Source: Psychrobacillus sp. INOP01 (lineage in GTDB: Bacteria > Bacillota > Bacilli > Bacillales_A > Planococcaceae). From it: 64,000 nt of DNA. Of the stretch, positions 52,088-60,150 are shown in pieces. Numbering within the stretch: the first letter of the stretch is position 1; every line of letters begins with the position of its first letter. Both the position numbers and the translations under genes were made by a program. The stretch is taken from assembly GCF_018140925.1 (NCBI RefSeq), contig NZ_CP073315.1:2418001-2482000 (forward strand). Reading direction: 5' to 3'. Under the pieces are notes generated by a model. That model worked only from the letters and a program-made list of their open reading frames with translations. It had not been told where the DNA came from and searched no databases.

Positions 52088-52780
52088 ATGGATAACAAAC
52101 AAGCGTTTTTTGACAAAATTTATAAAAAGTTAGTCGTGTCTTGTCAAGCATTGCCTCATGAGCCCCTTCATAGCTCGTACATCATGAGCAAAATGGCGTT
52201 GGCTGCAACCCAGGCGGGTGCAAGTGGCATACGGGCTAACAGTGTAGAAGATATTCATGAAATTAAAAAAGTAACTGACTTACCAATTATCGGGATTATT
52301 AAACAGGACTATGACAATTCTGATGTTTTTATCACACCAACAATGAGGGAGATTGATCTTCTTGTAAGAGAAGGGGTAGATATGATTGCATTGGATGCCA
52401 CCATTCGAGTGCGACCAGATGGTTATACAATTACTGAGATTTTTCCAGAAATCAGAAGGAAATATCCACATCAACTATTTATGGCGGACTGCTCGACACT
52501 AGAAGAAGGCATTCAATCAGAAAAGTTGGGATTTGATGCTGCAGGAACAACATTATGCGGCTATACAGATTATACAAAGGGCGTAAAATTACCTAACATA
52601 GATTTGATTAAGCAATTTATTAACCATTTAACGATACCGGTAATTGCCGAGGGCGGAATCTCGTCACCAGAGGAATTAAAGGAAGTCTTTGCAACTGGGG
52701 TTCACTCAGCTGTAGTAGGGTCTGCCATTACACGTCCGCAAGAAATTACAAAACGATTTTTACAAGTCATAGAGGACTAA
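52088..52780 (+). CDS. nanE: N-acetylmannosamine-6-phosphate 2-epimerase NanE
   Basis: NanE converts ManNAc-6-phosphate to GlcNAc-6-phosphate. The 230-residue TIM-barrel protein shows the family blocks SCQALPHEPLHSSYIMSKMALAA, GASGIRANSVEDI, PIIGIIKQDY, the MIALDAT strand with the catalytic region, and a C-terminal AEGGISSPEEL and VVGSAITRPQEIT. The ATG at 52088 fits CTGGAGTG better than the GTG at 52079. With the downstream ROK kinase it forms a ManNAc-to-GlcNAc-6P route. Confidence 0.93.
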   Translation: MDNKQAFFDKIYKKLVVSCQALPHEPLHSSYIMSKMALAATQAGASGIRANSVEDIHEIKKVTDLPIIGIIKQDYDNSDVFITPTMREIDLLVREGVDMIALDATIRVRPDGYTITEIFPEIRRKYPHQLFMADCSTLEEGIQSEKLGFDAAGTTLCGYTDYTKGVKLPNIDLIKQFINHLTIPVIAEGGISSPEELKEVFATGVHSAVVGSAITRPQEITKRFLQVIED

Positions 52781-52802
52781 GTTCCATTGAGGTGAGAGTG
52801 AA

Positions 52803-53684
52803 ATGAAAATATTTGCTGCGGATATCGGTGGGACATCGATAAAAATGTGCGTAACCGATGAGAATGGAAATATAATGTTCTTTAACGAAGTTGAAACGGA
52901 AAGTAAAAAGGGTGGGCCTTCTCTCATTCAAAAATTGGAGGATATAATCTCCGAGTACCCTGGTATAGATGCAATCAGTATTAGTACTGCTGGACAGGTA
53001 AACAGTGAGGAAGGTTATATTATCTATGCAAATGACAATCTACCAAACTACACTGGTACAAGAATAAAGGATCTCTTAGAATCAAAATTTAAAGTGCCTG
53101 TTAAGGTAGAAAACGATGTGAATGCAGCGGCTCTTGGTGAAAAATTTTATGGAGCTGGTAAGGAGTATCGCGATTTTCTCTTTTTAACTTTCGGAACAGG
53201 CATCGGCGGCGCTATTATGATCGACTCAAAGCTGCACCGAGGTGTTACTGGGAGTGCGGGAGAATTTGGTCATATGAACCACTACCCTAACGGTATCCAT
53301 TGTGGTTGTGGAAAACGAGGATGCTATGAGCAATATGGTTCCACAACAGCCTTGCTTAGAGAAGTAAAAAAAGTAAATCCAAACTGCACAAATGGTAGAC
53401 AGCTGTTTGAAATGATACAGGCTGGCGACAAGAGGTTGTTTGAGGTATTTGATACTTGGACAAATGAAGTGGCACTTGGTATTGCCAGTTTAATTCATAT
53501 CTTCAACCCTCCTTGTGTCATTTTAGGTGGGGGAATTATGGAACAAGATATGTCTATCAAACTCGTTTCTGAAAAAGTTCAACAACACATAATGGATAGC
53601 TATTCAGATGTGAAAATTTTGAGATCACAATTTGGTAATAAAGCTGGACTGTATGGGGCAATTTCTTTGCATAAATTTAGCTAA
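52803..53684 (+). CDS. ROK-family sugar kinase, probable N-acetylmannosamine kinase
   Basis: The 293-residue protein has the ROK ATP-binding motif ADIGGTSIKMCV, the second phosphate loop TFGTGIGGAIM, the EFGHMN substrate-binding Glu-x-Gly-His, and the zinc-binding CGCGKRGCYEQYGS motif. Next to nanE it most likely phosphorylates ManNAc (NanK role), although ROK kinases for GlcNAc or glucose look alike. GAGGTGAGAG precedes the ATG; the gene lies 22 bases after nanE. Confidence 0.88.
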   Translation: MKIFAADIGGTSIKMCVTDENGNIMFFNEVETESKKGGPSLIQKLEDIISEYPGIDAISISTAGQVNSEEGYIIYANDNLPNYTGTRIKDLLESKFKVPVKVENDVNAAALGEKFYGAGKEYRDFLFLTFGTGIGGAIMIDSKLHRGVTGSAGEFGHMNHYPNGIHCGCGKRGCYEQYGSTTALLREVKKVNPNCTNGRQLFEMIQAGDKRLFEVFDTWTNEVALGIASLIHIFNPPCVILGGGIMEQDMSIKLVSEKVQQHIMDSYSDVKILRSQFGNKAGLYGAISLHKFS

Positions 53685-53703
53685 AAAAGGGGGGCTAAAT
53701 ACA

Positions 53704-54414
53704 TTGAATAAATGTAATCGTACATTTTATAGTTCTCATTTAAAGAAAACGCTAGATTACATGGTTGTAACGACTAGTGAGAATATTGAGGATGCTTATC
53801 TCTTATATATCCAGGATGGCAAGGACTATTTAGAGTTGGGAGGGCTAGAGAAAGCCATTCAGGATGTAGTGCATCTATATCCTGAACTGGCTAACCATCT
53901 CGTATTCGTTCTGATTCATCCTGGCGATTCGATTGAAAGATGGGAATCGTTTAGTAGAAAAGGAGCTTCCTTTCACGATTACCTGCGTTTTATAAATGAT
54001 GAATTTATTCCTGAAATTGAAAGTAATCTAGGAGTTGCAAAAATTAGTAAAAGAGGCCTTCTGGGGGATTCTTTAGCAGGTAATATTAGCTTAAATATCG
54101 CATTAGAAAAGCCGGAAATATGGACGCATGTATTGCTTCAGTCTCCGGCTATTTCTGATGGAGATATTAAACAGTTGGAGGCTTTGGATTTATCTACATG
54201 GAATGTCTATCAAACCGTGGGAATCTATGAGGATGAGTTTGTATCCGCGATATCTAAGGAAAAATTATATATTTTGACAAGGAATCGTCAATTGTATAAA
54301 AGCTTTCTTTTAAAAAATGTAAATGTAAATTATGTAGAATCTGAGGACGATCATCTATGGAAGGTTTGGGAAAGGGATTTACCAGCCGCATTGCAATTTT
54401 TTGTGAATAAGTAG
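53704..54414 (+). CDS. alpha/beta-hydrolase fold putative esterase (YjcH/esterase D-like)
   Basis: The 236-residue protein shows an esterase-D-type fold: nucleophile serine in GLLGDSLAGN (G-x-S-x-x-G), an upstream IPEIESNLGV helix and a C-terminal histidine in ESEDDHLWKVWERDLPAAL. A TTG at 53704, nine bases after AAAGGGGGG, is the best start. No signal peptide, so cytosolic; in this operon it may remove acyl groups from imported sugars. Substrate unknown. Confidence 0.75.
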   Translation: MNKCNRTFYSSHLKKTLDYMVVTTSENIEDAYLLYIQDGKDYLELGGLEKAIQDVVHLYPELANHLVFVLIHPGDSIERWESFSRKGASFHDYLRFINDEFIPEIESNLGVAKISKRGLLGDSLAGNISLNIALEKPEIWTHVLLQSPAISDGDIKQLEALDLSTWNVYQTVGIYEDEFVSAISKEKLYILTRNRQLYKSFLLKNVNVNYVESEDDHLWKVWERDLPAALQFFVNK

Positions 54415-54485
54415 GGGGACAGTGGGGCAGGCCCCTTATCCCTGTAAAATATGGTGGGATATAGTACCTGTCCTCAAGACCCGTG
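54414..54485. repeat. GGGACAGG hairpin repeat, copy B
   Basis: GGGGACAGTGGGGCAGG-CCCCTTATCCC, TGTAAAATATGGTGGGA and GTACCTGTCCTCAAGACCC. It fills the gap between esterase stop and the GAAGGAGG box of the hexosaminidase gene. Confidence 0.8.
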
Positions 54486-54498
54486 AAGGAGGTTTAAC

Positions 54499-56379
54499 AT
54501 GAAAATACATTTTACAGGTAATCTAACAGAGGTCATAGAAGGGATTTCGATCCTTAGTGATGATTTGGGAATACAAAGTGCTGAGGGCGGATATCCGATT
54601 GAAGTGATAAATTGTCAAGGACCTTTAGTTGTACAAAATAAAGATGGTAAAGGGCAGATCGTCTTTGAAAACAAGATTCATTTTTTTAGAGGGTTAGGAC
54701 TATGGCTTCAACACATTGAAAAAAGCGAAGAATTCCATCTAACTGAAGAACCTCAATTTGAAACAAGTGGTGCGATGATTGATGTTTCGAGAAACGCAGT
54801 ATTAACGGTCGATGGTATAAAAATGCTATTGCGTAAAATGGCCGTGATGGGCTTAAACATGGTAATGGTTTATACGGAGGAAACGTATGAGGTTCCAGGG
54901 ATACCTTATTTTGGATATATGCGTGGAAGATACACCGAGGATGAAATTCGAGAATGTGACGACTATGCCTTCCGATTAGGTATTGAAATGATTCCATGTA
55001 TTCAAACATTGGCTCATTTAAAGGAAGCCTTAAAATGGGGCTATGCGAATGATATAAAGGATACGGAAGATATTTTACTCGTCGGTGAACCGAAAACCTA
55101 TGAATTGTTAAAGAGATTGATAGAGGCAGCGTCGAGGCCGTATCGTACGAAAAGGATTCATATTGGAATGGATGAAGCTTTGCAGTTAGGCCGTGGAAAG
55201 TACATTGAAAAAAACGGGTATCAGAATCGATTTGAAATAATGAATCAGCATCTTCAGGAAGTAGTATCAATCACAGAGGAATACGGGTTGCAGCCAATGA
55301 TTTGGAGTGACATGTATTTCAGATTGGCTTCTCAGAATGGAAACTATTATGATTTTGATTCATCGGTGTTGGACCAAGTTAAACAATCCATTCCAAACGT
55401 AAAAATGGTGTACTGGGATTACTATCATTCCGATGAAAGCTTTTATGAGGGAATGCTGAATACTCATAAACAGATCGTATCAGATCCACTTTTTGCTGGA
55501 GGGCTGTGGACCTGGAATGGAATCTCTCCAAATTACGCGAGGGCATTTAGGAACTCGGAGGCGGCTTTAAATGCCTGCAGAAAAACAGGAGTTAAAGAGG
55601 TCTTTGCAACAATGTGGGGGGATAACGGAGCTGAAACACCAATCCAAACTGCTCTTCCTGGATTACAACTATTTGCTGAACATACGTATCATCAAGAAGT
55701 GAGTAGAGAGCATTTGGAAGAACGGTTTACCTACTGTACAGGCTACAAGCTAGATGATTTTCTTTTATTAAATCAATTTGATGAAATCCCTGGAGTCATG
55801 GAGGATAACTTATATTCCTCAAACCCGTCTAAATTTTTACTTTGGCAGGATGTGTTAGTGGGGCTGTTTGATGAAAATATAAAAGGACTTCCGATTGCTG
55901 AGCATTACAGTGGCTTAGTGGAGCAGTTAGGGGCGGCTAAAGTACGTAATCAGGGCGTGGATTCGTTGTTTAGTTTTTATGAGCAGCTAGCAAGGGTATT
56001 AAGCGTGAAGGCGGAGCTTGGTATTGATTTGAAGTCAGCCTATGATAAGCGGAATAAAGTAGGAGTTAAGGTTTGTCTTGAAAAGCTTGAAATTCTTAAA
56101 GTAGAGGTTGATTCTTTACGAAAGGCACATAGAGATGTCTGGTTTTCGGTTAATAAAGCGTTCGGATGGGAAGTTCTAGATATTCGATATGGTGGCTTAT
56201 TGACAAGAATAGAAACGGCAGAGTACCGACTACATGCTTGGATAGACGGCAATGTATCGAAACTAGAGGAACTAGAAGAAGAGCGCCTCCGTTATGATGG
56301 CCCTGAACAATTCCCTGATAACGTAACATTGGGTAGAGGCGAAACATACAATCGGATCGTAACAGCGGGGAGCATTTAG
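54499..56379 (+). CDS. GH20 family beta-N-acetylhexosaminidase
   Basis: The 626-residue protein has a short N-terminal domain, then a GH20 TIM barrel beginning near SGAMIDVSRNAVLTVDGIKMLLRKMAVMGLN. The catalytic Asp-Glu pair is visible in HIGMDEALQLGRG (about residues 235-248), with the substrate-binding Trp in GLWTWNGISPN. GH20 enzymes of this type cleave terminal GlcNAc or GalNAc by substrate-assisted catalysis. A C-terminal helical region follows (about 430-626). No signal peptide, so it acts on imported oligosaccharides. GAAGGAGG precedes the ATG, immediately after repeat copy B. Confidence 0.9.
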   Translation: MKIHFTGNLTEVIEGISILSDDLGIQSAEGGYPIEVINCQGPLVVQNKDGKGQIVFENKIHFFRGLGLWLQHIEKSEEFHLTEEPQFETSGAMIDVSRNAVLTVDGIKMLLRKMAVMGLNMVMVYTEETYEVPGIPYFGYMRGRYTEDEIRECDDYAFRLGIEMIPCIQTLAHLKEALKWGYANDIKDTEDILLVGEPKTYELLKRLIEAASRPYRTKRIHIGMDEALQLGRGKYIEKNGYQNRFEIMNQHLQEVVSITEEYGLQPMIWSDMYFRLASQNGNYYDFDSSVLDQVKQSIPNVKMVYWDYYHSDESFYEGMLNTHKQIVSDPLFAGGLWTWNGISPNYARAFRNSEAALNACRKTGVKEVFATMWGDNGAETPIQTALPGLQLFAEHTYHQEVSREHLEERFTYCTGYKLDDFLLLNQFDEIPGVMEDNLYSSNPSKFLLWQDVLVGLFDENIKGLPIAEHYSGLVEQLGAAKVRNQGVDSLFSFYEQLARVLSVKAELGIDLKSAYDKRNKVGVKVCLEKLEILKVEVDSLRKAHRDVWFSVNKAFGWEVLDIRYGGLLTRIETAEYRLHAWIDGNVSKLEELEEERLRYDGPEQFPDNVTLGRGETYNRIVTAGSI

Positions 56380-56450
56380 TGGGACGGAGGGACAGGTTTC
56401 TTGGCTCTGTAAAAATATGGTGGGTCGGCGAACCTGTCCCCTTGATCCAG
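56380..56450. repeat. GGGACAGG hairpin repeat, copy C
   Basis: Left arm GGGACAGGTTTC and right arm CGAACCTGTCCCC can pair over about ten bases, with the shared core TGTAAAAATATGGTGGGTCG in the loop. It lies between the hexosaminidase stop and the GAGG box of the next gene. Confidence 0.8.
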
Positions 56451-56465
56451 AAAGAGGTATTAAAA

Positions 56466-57521
56466 GTGAAAGAAGAGATACGATGGTACGACCCAAAGGA
56501 AAAGCCATTTCGTATAAGTGGCTTTGCGTGGTTTGAGAAGGAGGAACGGTATCGGCGACTTCCGGCTCAATCTGATTATGACATACCCGCACGCGTGGAT
56601 GAATTAGCGACTAATACTTCCGGTGGACAAATTAGTTTTCGGACAAATGCTTCCAAGCTAGAATTAAAAGTAAAGTTAACTGGTGCTGCAAGTTTGGGGC
56701 ATATGGCTGCTTCAGGTCAATGTGGATTTGATGTATACGTGGGGGAACCTGGACAGCAAATGTATTATGCAACTGTCTTTCCATCTCTTCTTGATCAATC
56801 GTATGAGAAAACGATTTGGGATTTTAAAAGTAGTAGTCAACACATTACGGAACAACTAAGAGAAGTGACGTTGAATTTTCCTCTGTATCAGGGGGTAGAG
56901 GAGGTACAGATAGGAACAAATACAGATGCAATCATTGAACAGCCTACTCCGTATTTTTCAGATAAACGAGTGATCTTCTATGGTACTTCCATAACGCAGG
57001 GTGCCTGTGCAAGTAGGCCAGGTATGTCGTACACAAATATCCTCAGCCGAAGATTTAATTTAGAATTTATTAATTTAGGATTCTCCGGAAGTGGGAAAGG
57101 TGAACATGGAGTGGCATTAACCATCAGAGAAATCGAACGGCCAGCCTGCTTTGTTCTAGATTATGAGGCAAATGTTTCATACAAGGAATATCAAAATACA
57201 CTAATTCCCTTTATCGAAACCTATCGGGAATATCATCCGCATGTCTCTATTACCATCATATCAAGAATTCCGTTTGTACAGGATAAAGCAATAGGCGAGT
57301 ACGAGGATTATCAAAACCGGAGAGAATATTCAAAATTAACTGTGGAAAAATTGAAGCAACAAGGCGAAAAGAATATTTCATTTATAGATGGTTCTACTTT
57401 GTTAGGAGAATTATGGCATGAATGCACAGTCGATGGTATCCATCCGAATGACTTAGGATTTATGGAAATGGCGAATCGTATGGAGAGTGCATTTGTGTTT
57501 TTAAGGCACAACGAGCTCTAA
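56466..57521 (+). CDS. SGNH/GDSL-family esterase with N-terminal jelly-roll domain
   Basis: The 351-residue protein has an N-terminal beta-sandwich (about 1-165; RWYDPKEKPFRISGFAWF) and a C-terminal SGNH hydrolase domain: block I serine in FYGTSITQG, block II Gly in NLGFSGSGKGE, block III DYEANV region, and block V DGIHPND with the catalytic Asp and His. Likely a carbohydrate deacetylase or esterase. The GTG at 56466 follows AGAGG from the end of repeat copy C; the longer frame back to 56379 would translate the repeat and is rejected. Last gene of the operon. Confidence 0.85.
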   Translation: MKEEIRWYDPKEKPFRISGFAWFEKEERYRRLPAQSDYDIPARVDELATNTSGGQISFRTNASKLELKVKLTGAASLGHMAASGQCGFDVYVGEPGQQMYYATVFPSLLDQSYEKTIWDFKSSSQHITEQLREVTLNFPLYQGVEEVQIGTNTDAIIEQPTPYFSDKRVIFYGTSITQGACASRPGMSYTNILSRRFNLEFINLGFSGSGKGEHGVALTIREIERPACFVLDYEANVSYKEYQNTLIPFIETYREYHPHVSITIISRIPFVQDKAIGEYEDYQNRREYSKLTVEKLKQQGEKNISFIDGSTLLGELWHECTVDGIHPNDLGFMEMANRMESAFVFLRHNEL

Positions 57522-57746
57522 GCATTAGTAGGTTCTCTTTTGAGGTTCAAAATTGTAAAAAACAACTCAAATAAACATTGACTAGGACCGCAGTGGCGCC
57601 TCAAAATTTGTCGAAGGTTGATGGATAGTAGGATAGGATAAACTGAAATAGCAACTGACTCTCTTTTTTTCATTAAATATTTACAAGCAAATTACTTAAA
57701 GTTACATAACGCAGAGAATGATATGAAACCGGCAATTTTATAAACA
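57522..57746. other. intergenic stretch after the amino-sugar operon
   Basis: No gene or clear terminator recognised. Confidence 0.4.
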
Positions 57747-57974
57747 TTTGCTTATATAGATGCGCTACATTTTTGTACAAATACTCATATCCCTATATTG
57801 ATGGGAATCGGGTTAGACGATCCAGTAACTCCTCCCTCGACCGCATATGCCGTATTTAATCATAGACCAAGTGAAAACAAAACCATTCATGCCTACCCAC
57901 ATTACGTCCATGAACACAAGCCTTTCCACGAAGAGAAGAAAGTAACTTTCAAATATAAGCAGTTTTTTGGATAG
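57747..57974 (+). pseudogene. C-terminal fragment of acetylxylan esterase (AXE1) family
   Basis: The frame ending at 57974 reads TFAYIDALHF ... PILMGIGLDDPVTPPSTAYA ... HAYPHYVHEHKPFHEEK, the last third of an AXE1/cephalosporin-C deacetylase with the catalytic Asp (GLDDP) and His (YVHEH). It has no start, and the N-terminal part of the same family lies downstream at 58042, in the wrong order. About 70 bases after its end a lone GGGACAG word (about 58002) hints at a repeat remnant. Confidence 0.8.
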
Positions 57975-58041
57975 AGACTACTTTTGGTCAGCGGGCCACG
58001 GGGACAGCTTTTAAAAGTGATAACTACTTGGGAGGATTATT

Positions 58042-58463
58042 TTGTTATATTTTGAAAATCAAATTAAAGAATATGAAACATATAAACCCCTTTAACAAAG
58101 ACTGAGGACTTGCACACCTTTTGGGAAAATACATTAGATGAGTCTGATCAACTTCCTTTACAAGGCACAGTGGAAAGAGCGGAATATCCGATTAAACAGG
58201 TCGACGTATATCGTGTTACCTACCAAGGAATTGATGGAACACCCATTAGAGGGTATTATATTTTACCGAAAGAAACAAAGGAAAGCCTGCCTTGTATAGT
58301 AATGTACTATGGCTATGGCATGGATAAAGGGTCTATTTCAGATTATATGAAATGGGTCATACAGGGAATTGCCGTTTTAGCAATCGATAATCGAGGGCAT
58401 GTAGAGAGTAGCGACGACTCTGGCTATATGACTGGAACAAATGGAACGTGGGTTTTAAATGGT
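58042..58463 (+). pseudogene. N-terminal fragment of acetylxylan esterase (AXE1) family, frameshifted
   Basis: A TTG with GGGAGGA upstream opens LYFENQIKEYETYKPL, where one missing T in a T-run (near 58090) ends the frame; the other frame continues TKTEDLHTFWENTLDES ... GTPIRGYYILPKE ... MYYGYGMDKGS ... LAIDNRGHVESSDDSG. The nucleophile region and C-terminus are absent; the frame runs into a scrap of another gene at about 58464. Together with the fragment at 57747 it shows an esterase gene broken and permuted by rearrangement. Confidence 0.82.
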
Positions 58464-58535
58464 ATTTTTTACGACAAACGATAAAAAAGTGAATGAGGAA
58501 GGAAAATCAATATTACTTTTTGTCAATCGGAATTA
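58464..58535 (+). pseudogene. duplicated 72-base scrap of the downstream alpha/beta hydrolase gene
   Basis: Apart from about three differences this equals 60990-61062 inside the hydrolase gene (the TTTTACGACAAACGATAAAA word and on). It joins the esterase fragment to the toxin fragment and marks a recombination junction. Confidence 0.85.
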
Positions 58536-58711
58536 TACCTCAAACTTTAACATGGCATCACAACCAACAGCCAGGAGAAATGCAAATAGTTGATTATTTT
58601 GAACATCAATCAGCTAGTCATACTGGTGGAAGAGCAATATGGGGTGGAGGTGAAGCTGGTAGAAAAGGGGAAATTAAAAAGCAGATTTTGGAGATGATTT
58701 CATGGGACTAA
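58536..58711 (+). pseudogene. orphan HNH (WHH-type) toxin C-terminus
   Basis: The frame ending at 58711 encodes LTWHHNQQPGEMQIVDYF followed by HTGGRAIWGGGEAGRKG: the T-W-H-H ... M-Q-I-V ... H-T-G-G signature of HNH/Endonuclease VII-superfamily toxin domains. Everything upstream (LXG, linker, start) has been lost, so it cannot be delivered. The first immunity gene overlaps its last codons, as in live cassettes. Confidence 0.8.
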
Positions 58712-59124
58712 TTAAATGGGTTTTTACAGAAGAACCACTAGATGAAATGAAAATTGGTGAAGTTGAAAATTCATTTGGGTTTATTCTACCTGATGACTAT
58801 AAACAGTGCATAATAGAAAATAATGGTGGTTTCCCAGAACCTAATGTTTTTGATTGTGATGATGGTAGGATTGAAGCTGTCTTCAATAATCTAATAAGTT
58901 TTACTAATAAAGACTTAAACATTAAAATGTTTTATGAGTTCTCATCTCAGAAATTAATTCCTTTCGGTAAAGATCCTTTTGGTAATTTATTATGTTTTGA
59001 CTATCGGTACAATGAAAAATCACCAAAAATTGTTTTTTATGACTGTGAAGAAACAACAAAAACTTCAGTGTGTGATTCATTTACTGACTTATTAGAGAGA
59101 TTATATGCGTTAGAAAATATTTAA
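58702..59124 (+). CDS. SMI1/KNR4 (SUKH) family immunity protein, first copy
   Basis: The 140-residue protein has the SUKH pattern: ENSFGFILPDDYKQCIIENNGG near the N-terminus, a central LIPFGKDPFGNLLCFDYR and a C-terminal DSFTDLLERLY helix. SUKH proteins neutralise diverse nuclease toxins, especially HNH types. The ATG at 58702 overlaps the end of the orphan WHH toxin fragment, which is its likely cognate toxin. Confidence 0.88.
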   Translation: MGLIKWVFTEEPLDEMKIGEVENSFGFILPDDYKQCIIENNGGFPEPNVFDCDDGRIEAVFNNLISFTNKDLNIKMFYEFSSQKLIPFGKDPFGNLLCFDYRYNEKSPKIVFYDCEETTKTSVCDSFTDLLERLYALENI

Positions 59125-59144
59125 TGGAGTAGGAAGTGATATAA

Positions 59145-59594
59145 TTGGAATTAAATTTCGAATTTTCATTTAAACCATTAGTTAGTCAAGATATTGAGGC
59201 ATTCGAGAATGAATATGGTATAAATCTGCCAGAAAATTATAAGAGGTTTTTGCTTCTCAATAACGGTGGTAAACCAGTAAAAAGAAGATTTAAGACAGCA
59301 GATGGAACTATTACGTCCTCAGTAATGTTGTTTCTACCTTTATCGAAAGAAACAGATTCAAATCTAGAGAGCTTTTATGAGAAATATTGTACAAACAAGA
59401 TAGTCCCTTCTAATTTAATTCCTATTGGTGTAGATCCTGCTGACAGCTTGATTTGTTTAACAATTAGTGAGCAGGATAAAGTGTATTTTTGTGATATGGA
59501 TTACTTTGAAGAGGATAATGAGTTAAAAAATGATTACGTTAATTTAATTTCAGAAAACTTCACATTATTCCTCAATAGTTTGTACGAAGCTTAA
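59145..59594 (+). CDS. SMI1/KNR4 (SUKH) family immunity protein, second copy
   Basis: The 149-residue protein has FENEYGINLPENYKRFLLLNNGG, LIPIGVDPADSLICLTI and a C-terminal FTLFLNSLYEA helix. It starts at TTG after AGGAAGTGAT and follows the first SUKH gene by 20 bases; the two are diverged paralogues, perhaps each protecting against a different toxin. In frame past its stop lies LFDEFLDNLYEDTEE (59595-59642), probably the tail of a third, otherwise lost SUKH gene. Confidence 0.88.
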   Translation: MELNFEFSFKPLVSQDIEAFENEYGINLPENYKRFLLLNNGGKPVKRRFKTADGTITSSVMLFLPLSKETDSNLESFYEKYCTNKIVPSNLIPIGVDPADSLICLTISEQDKVYFCDMDYFEEDNELKNDYVNLISENFTLFLNSLYEA

Positions 59595-59642
59595 TTATTT
59601 GATGAATTCTTGGATAACTTATATGAGGACACTGAAGAATAA
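59595..59642 (+). pseudogene. tail remnant of a third SUKH gene
   Basis: Sixteen codons ending in TAA give LFDEFLDNLYEDTEE, a typical SUKH C-terminal helix, directly after and in frame with the second SUKH gene. Confidence 0.45.
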
Positions 59643-59683
59643 AAAGAAGTATTAACAATGAATAACATTATACAGCTAGTTAT

Positions 59684-59722
59684 AAAGCACTTGATTGTTT
59701 AATAGGCAACAAGTGCTTTTTT
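59684..59722 (+). terminator. terminator after the SUKH genes
   Basis: AAAGCACTTG pairs with CAAGTGCTTT followed by TTT. The left part AGCACTTGATTG is identical to the terminator at 35624. Confidence 0.85.
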
Positions 59723-60056
59723 GTTGAGATTTTAAGAAAAGGAAATTACATTAATAATGTTTTGTGAAATCAATAGCTCATGAAGGTAGTACCATCATGG
59801 AGTTTGATTATATACAGGGATAATAAAAAAGGATGAGAAATGGGCGGGATGATATTAAGAATTAGGTACGCATGGAAGCGTGGCTAAACTAACGAGAATG
59901 TCAAAGCTCGTGACGATGAAACAATAAATTAAATATAAAAATGATTATTAAAACTTATCAAAAAGCTAAACAAATTCAGTCAACCTAAGAAATTGCAGAC
60001 GAGAAATATACAAAACTCTTCTTTCTTAATCGAGCTAGCAATTGTATAAATGAGGT
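59723..60056. other. intergenic stretch with a flank repeat
   Basis: No gene seen. The 25 bases at 59766-59790 (AATAGCTCATGAAGGTAGT and preceding bases) match 35701-35724 after the first toxin unit, so the region looks like worn toxin-locus flank. Confidence 0.5.
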
Positions 60057-60084
60057 AAGCGAGGGAAATCCCCTCGCTTTTTTA
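60057..60084 (+). terminator. intrinsic terminator
   Basis: AAGCGAGGG-AAAT-CCCCTCGCTT followed by a T-run. No intact gene ends just before it, so it may serve a lost gene. Confidence 0.85.
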
Positions 60085-60150
60085 TTGGTCAAAAAAATGG
60101 AGGATTGAAACTAAAAAAAATATTTATCGTAATATAATGATAGAAAGATT

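Noticed and set aside
54686-55270. 194-codon minus-strand open frame inside the GH20 gene
   Set aside because: Antisense to a well-supported hexosaminidase with catalytic residues; no ribosome binding site or family resemblance.
56379-56465. N-terminal extension of the SGNH esterase frame back to 56379
   Set aside because: The extension is entirely repeat copy C; a GTG with an upstream GAGG box follows at 56466 and gives the expected family start.
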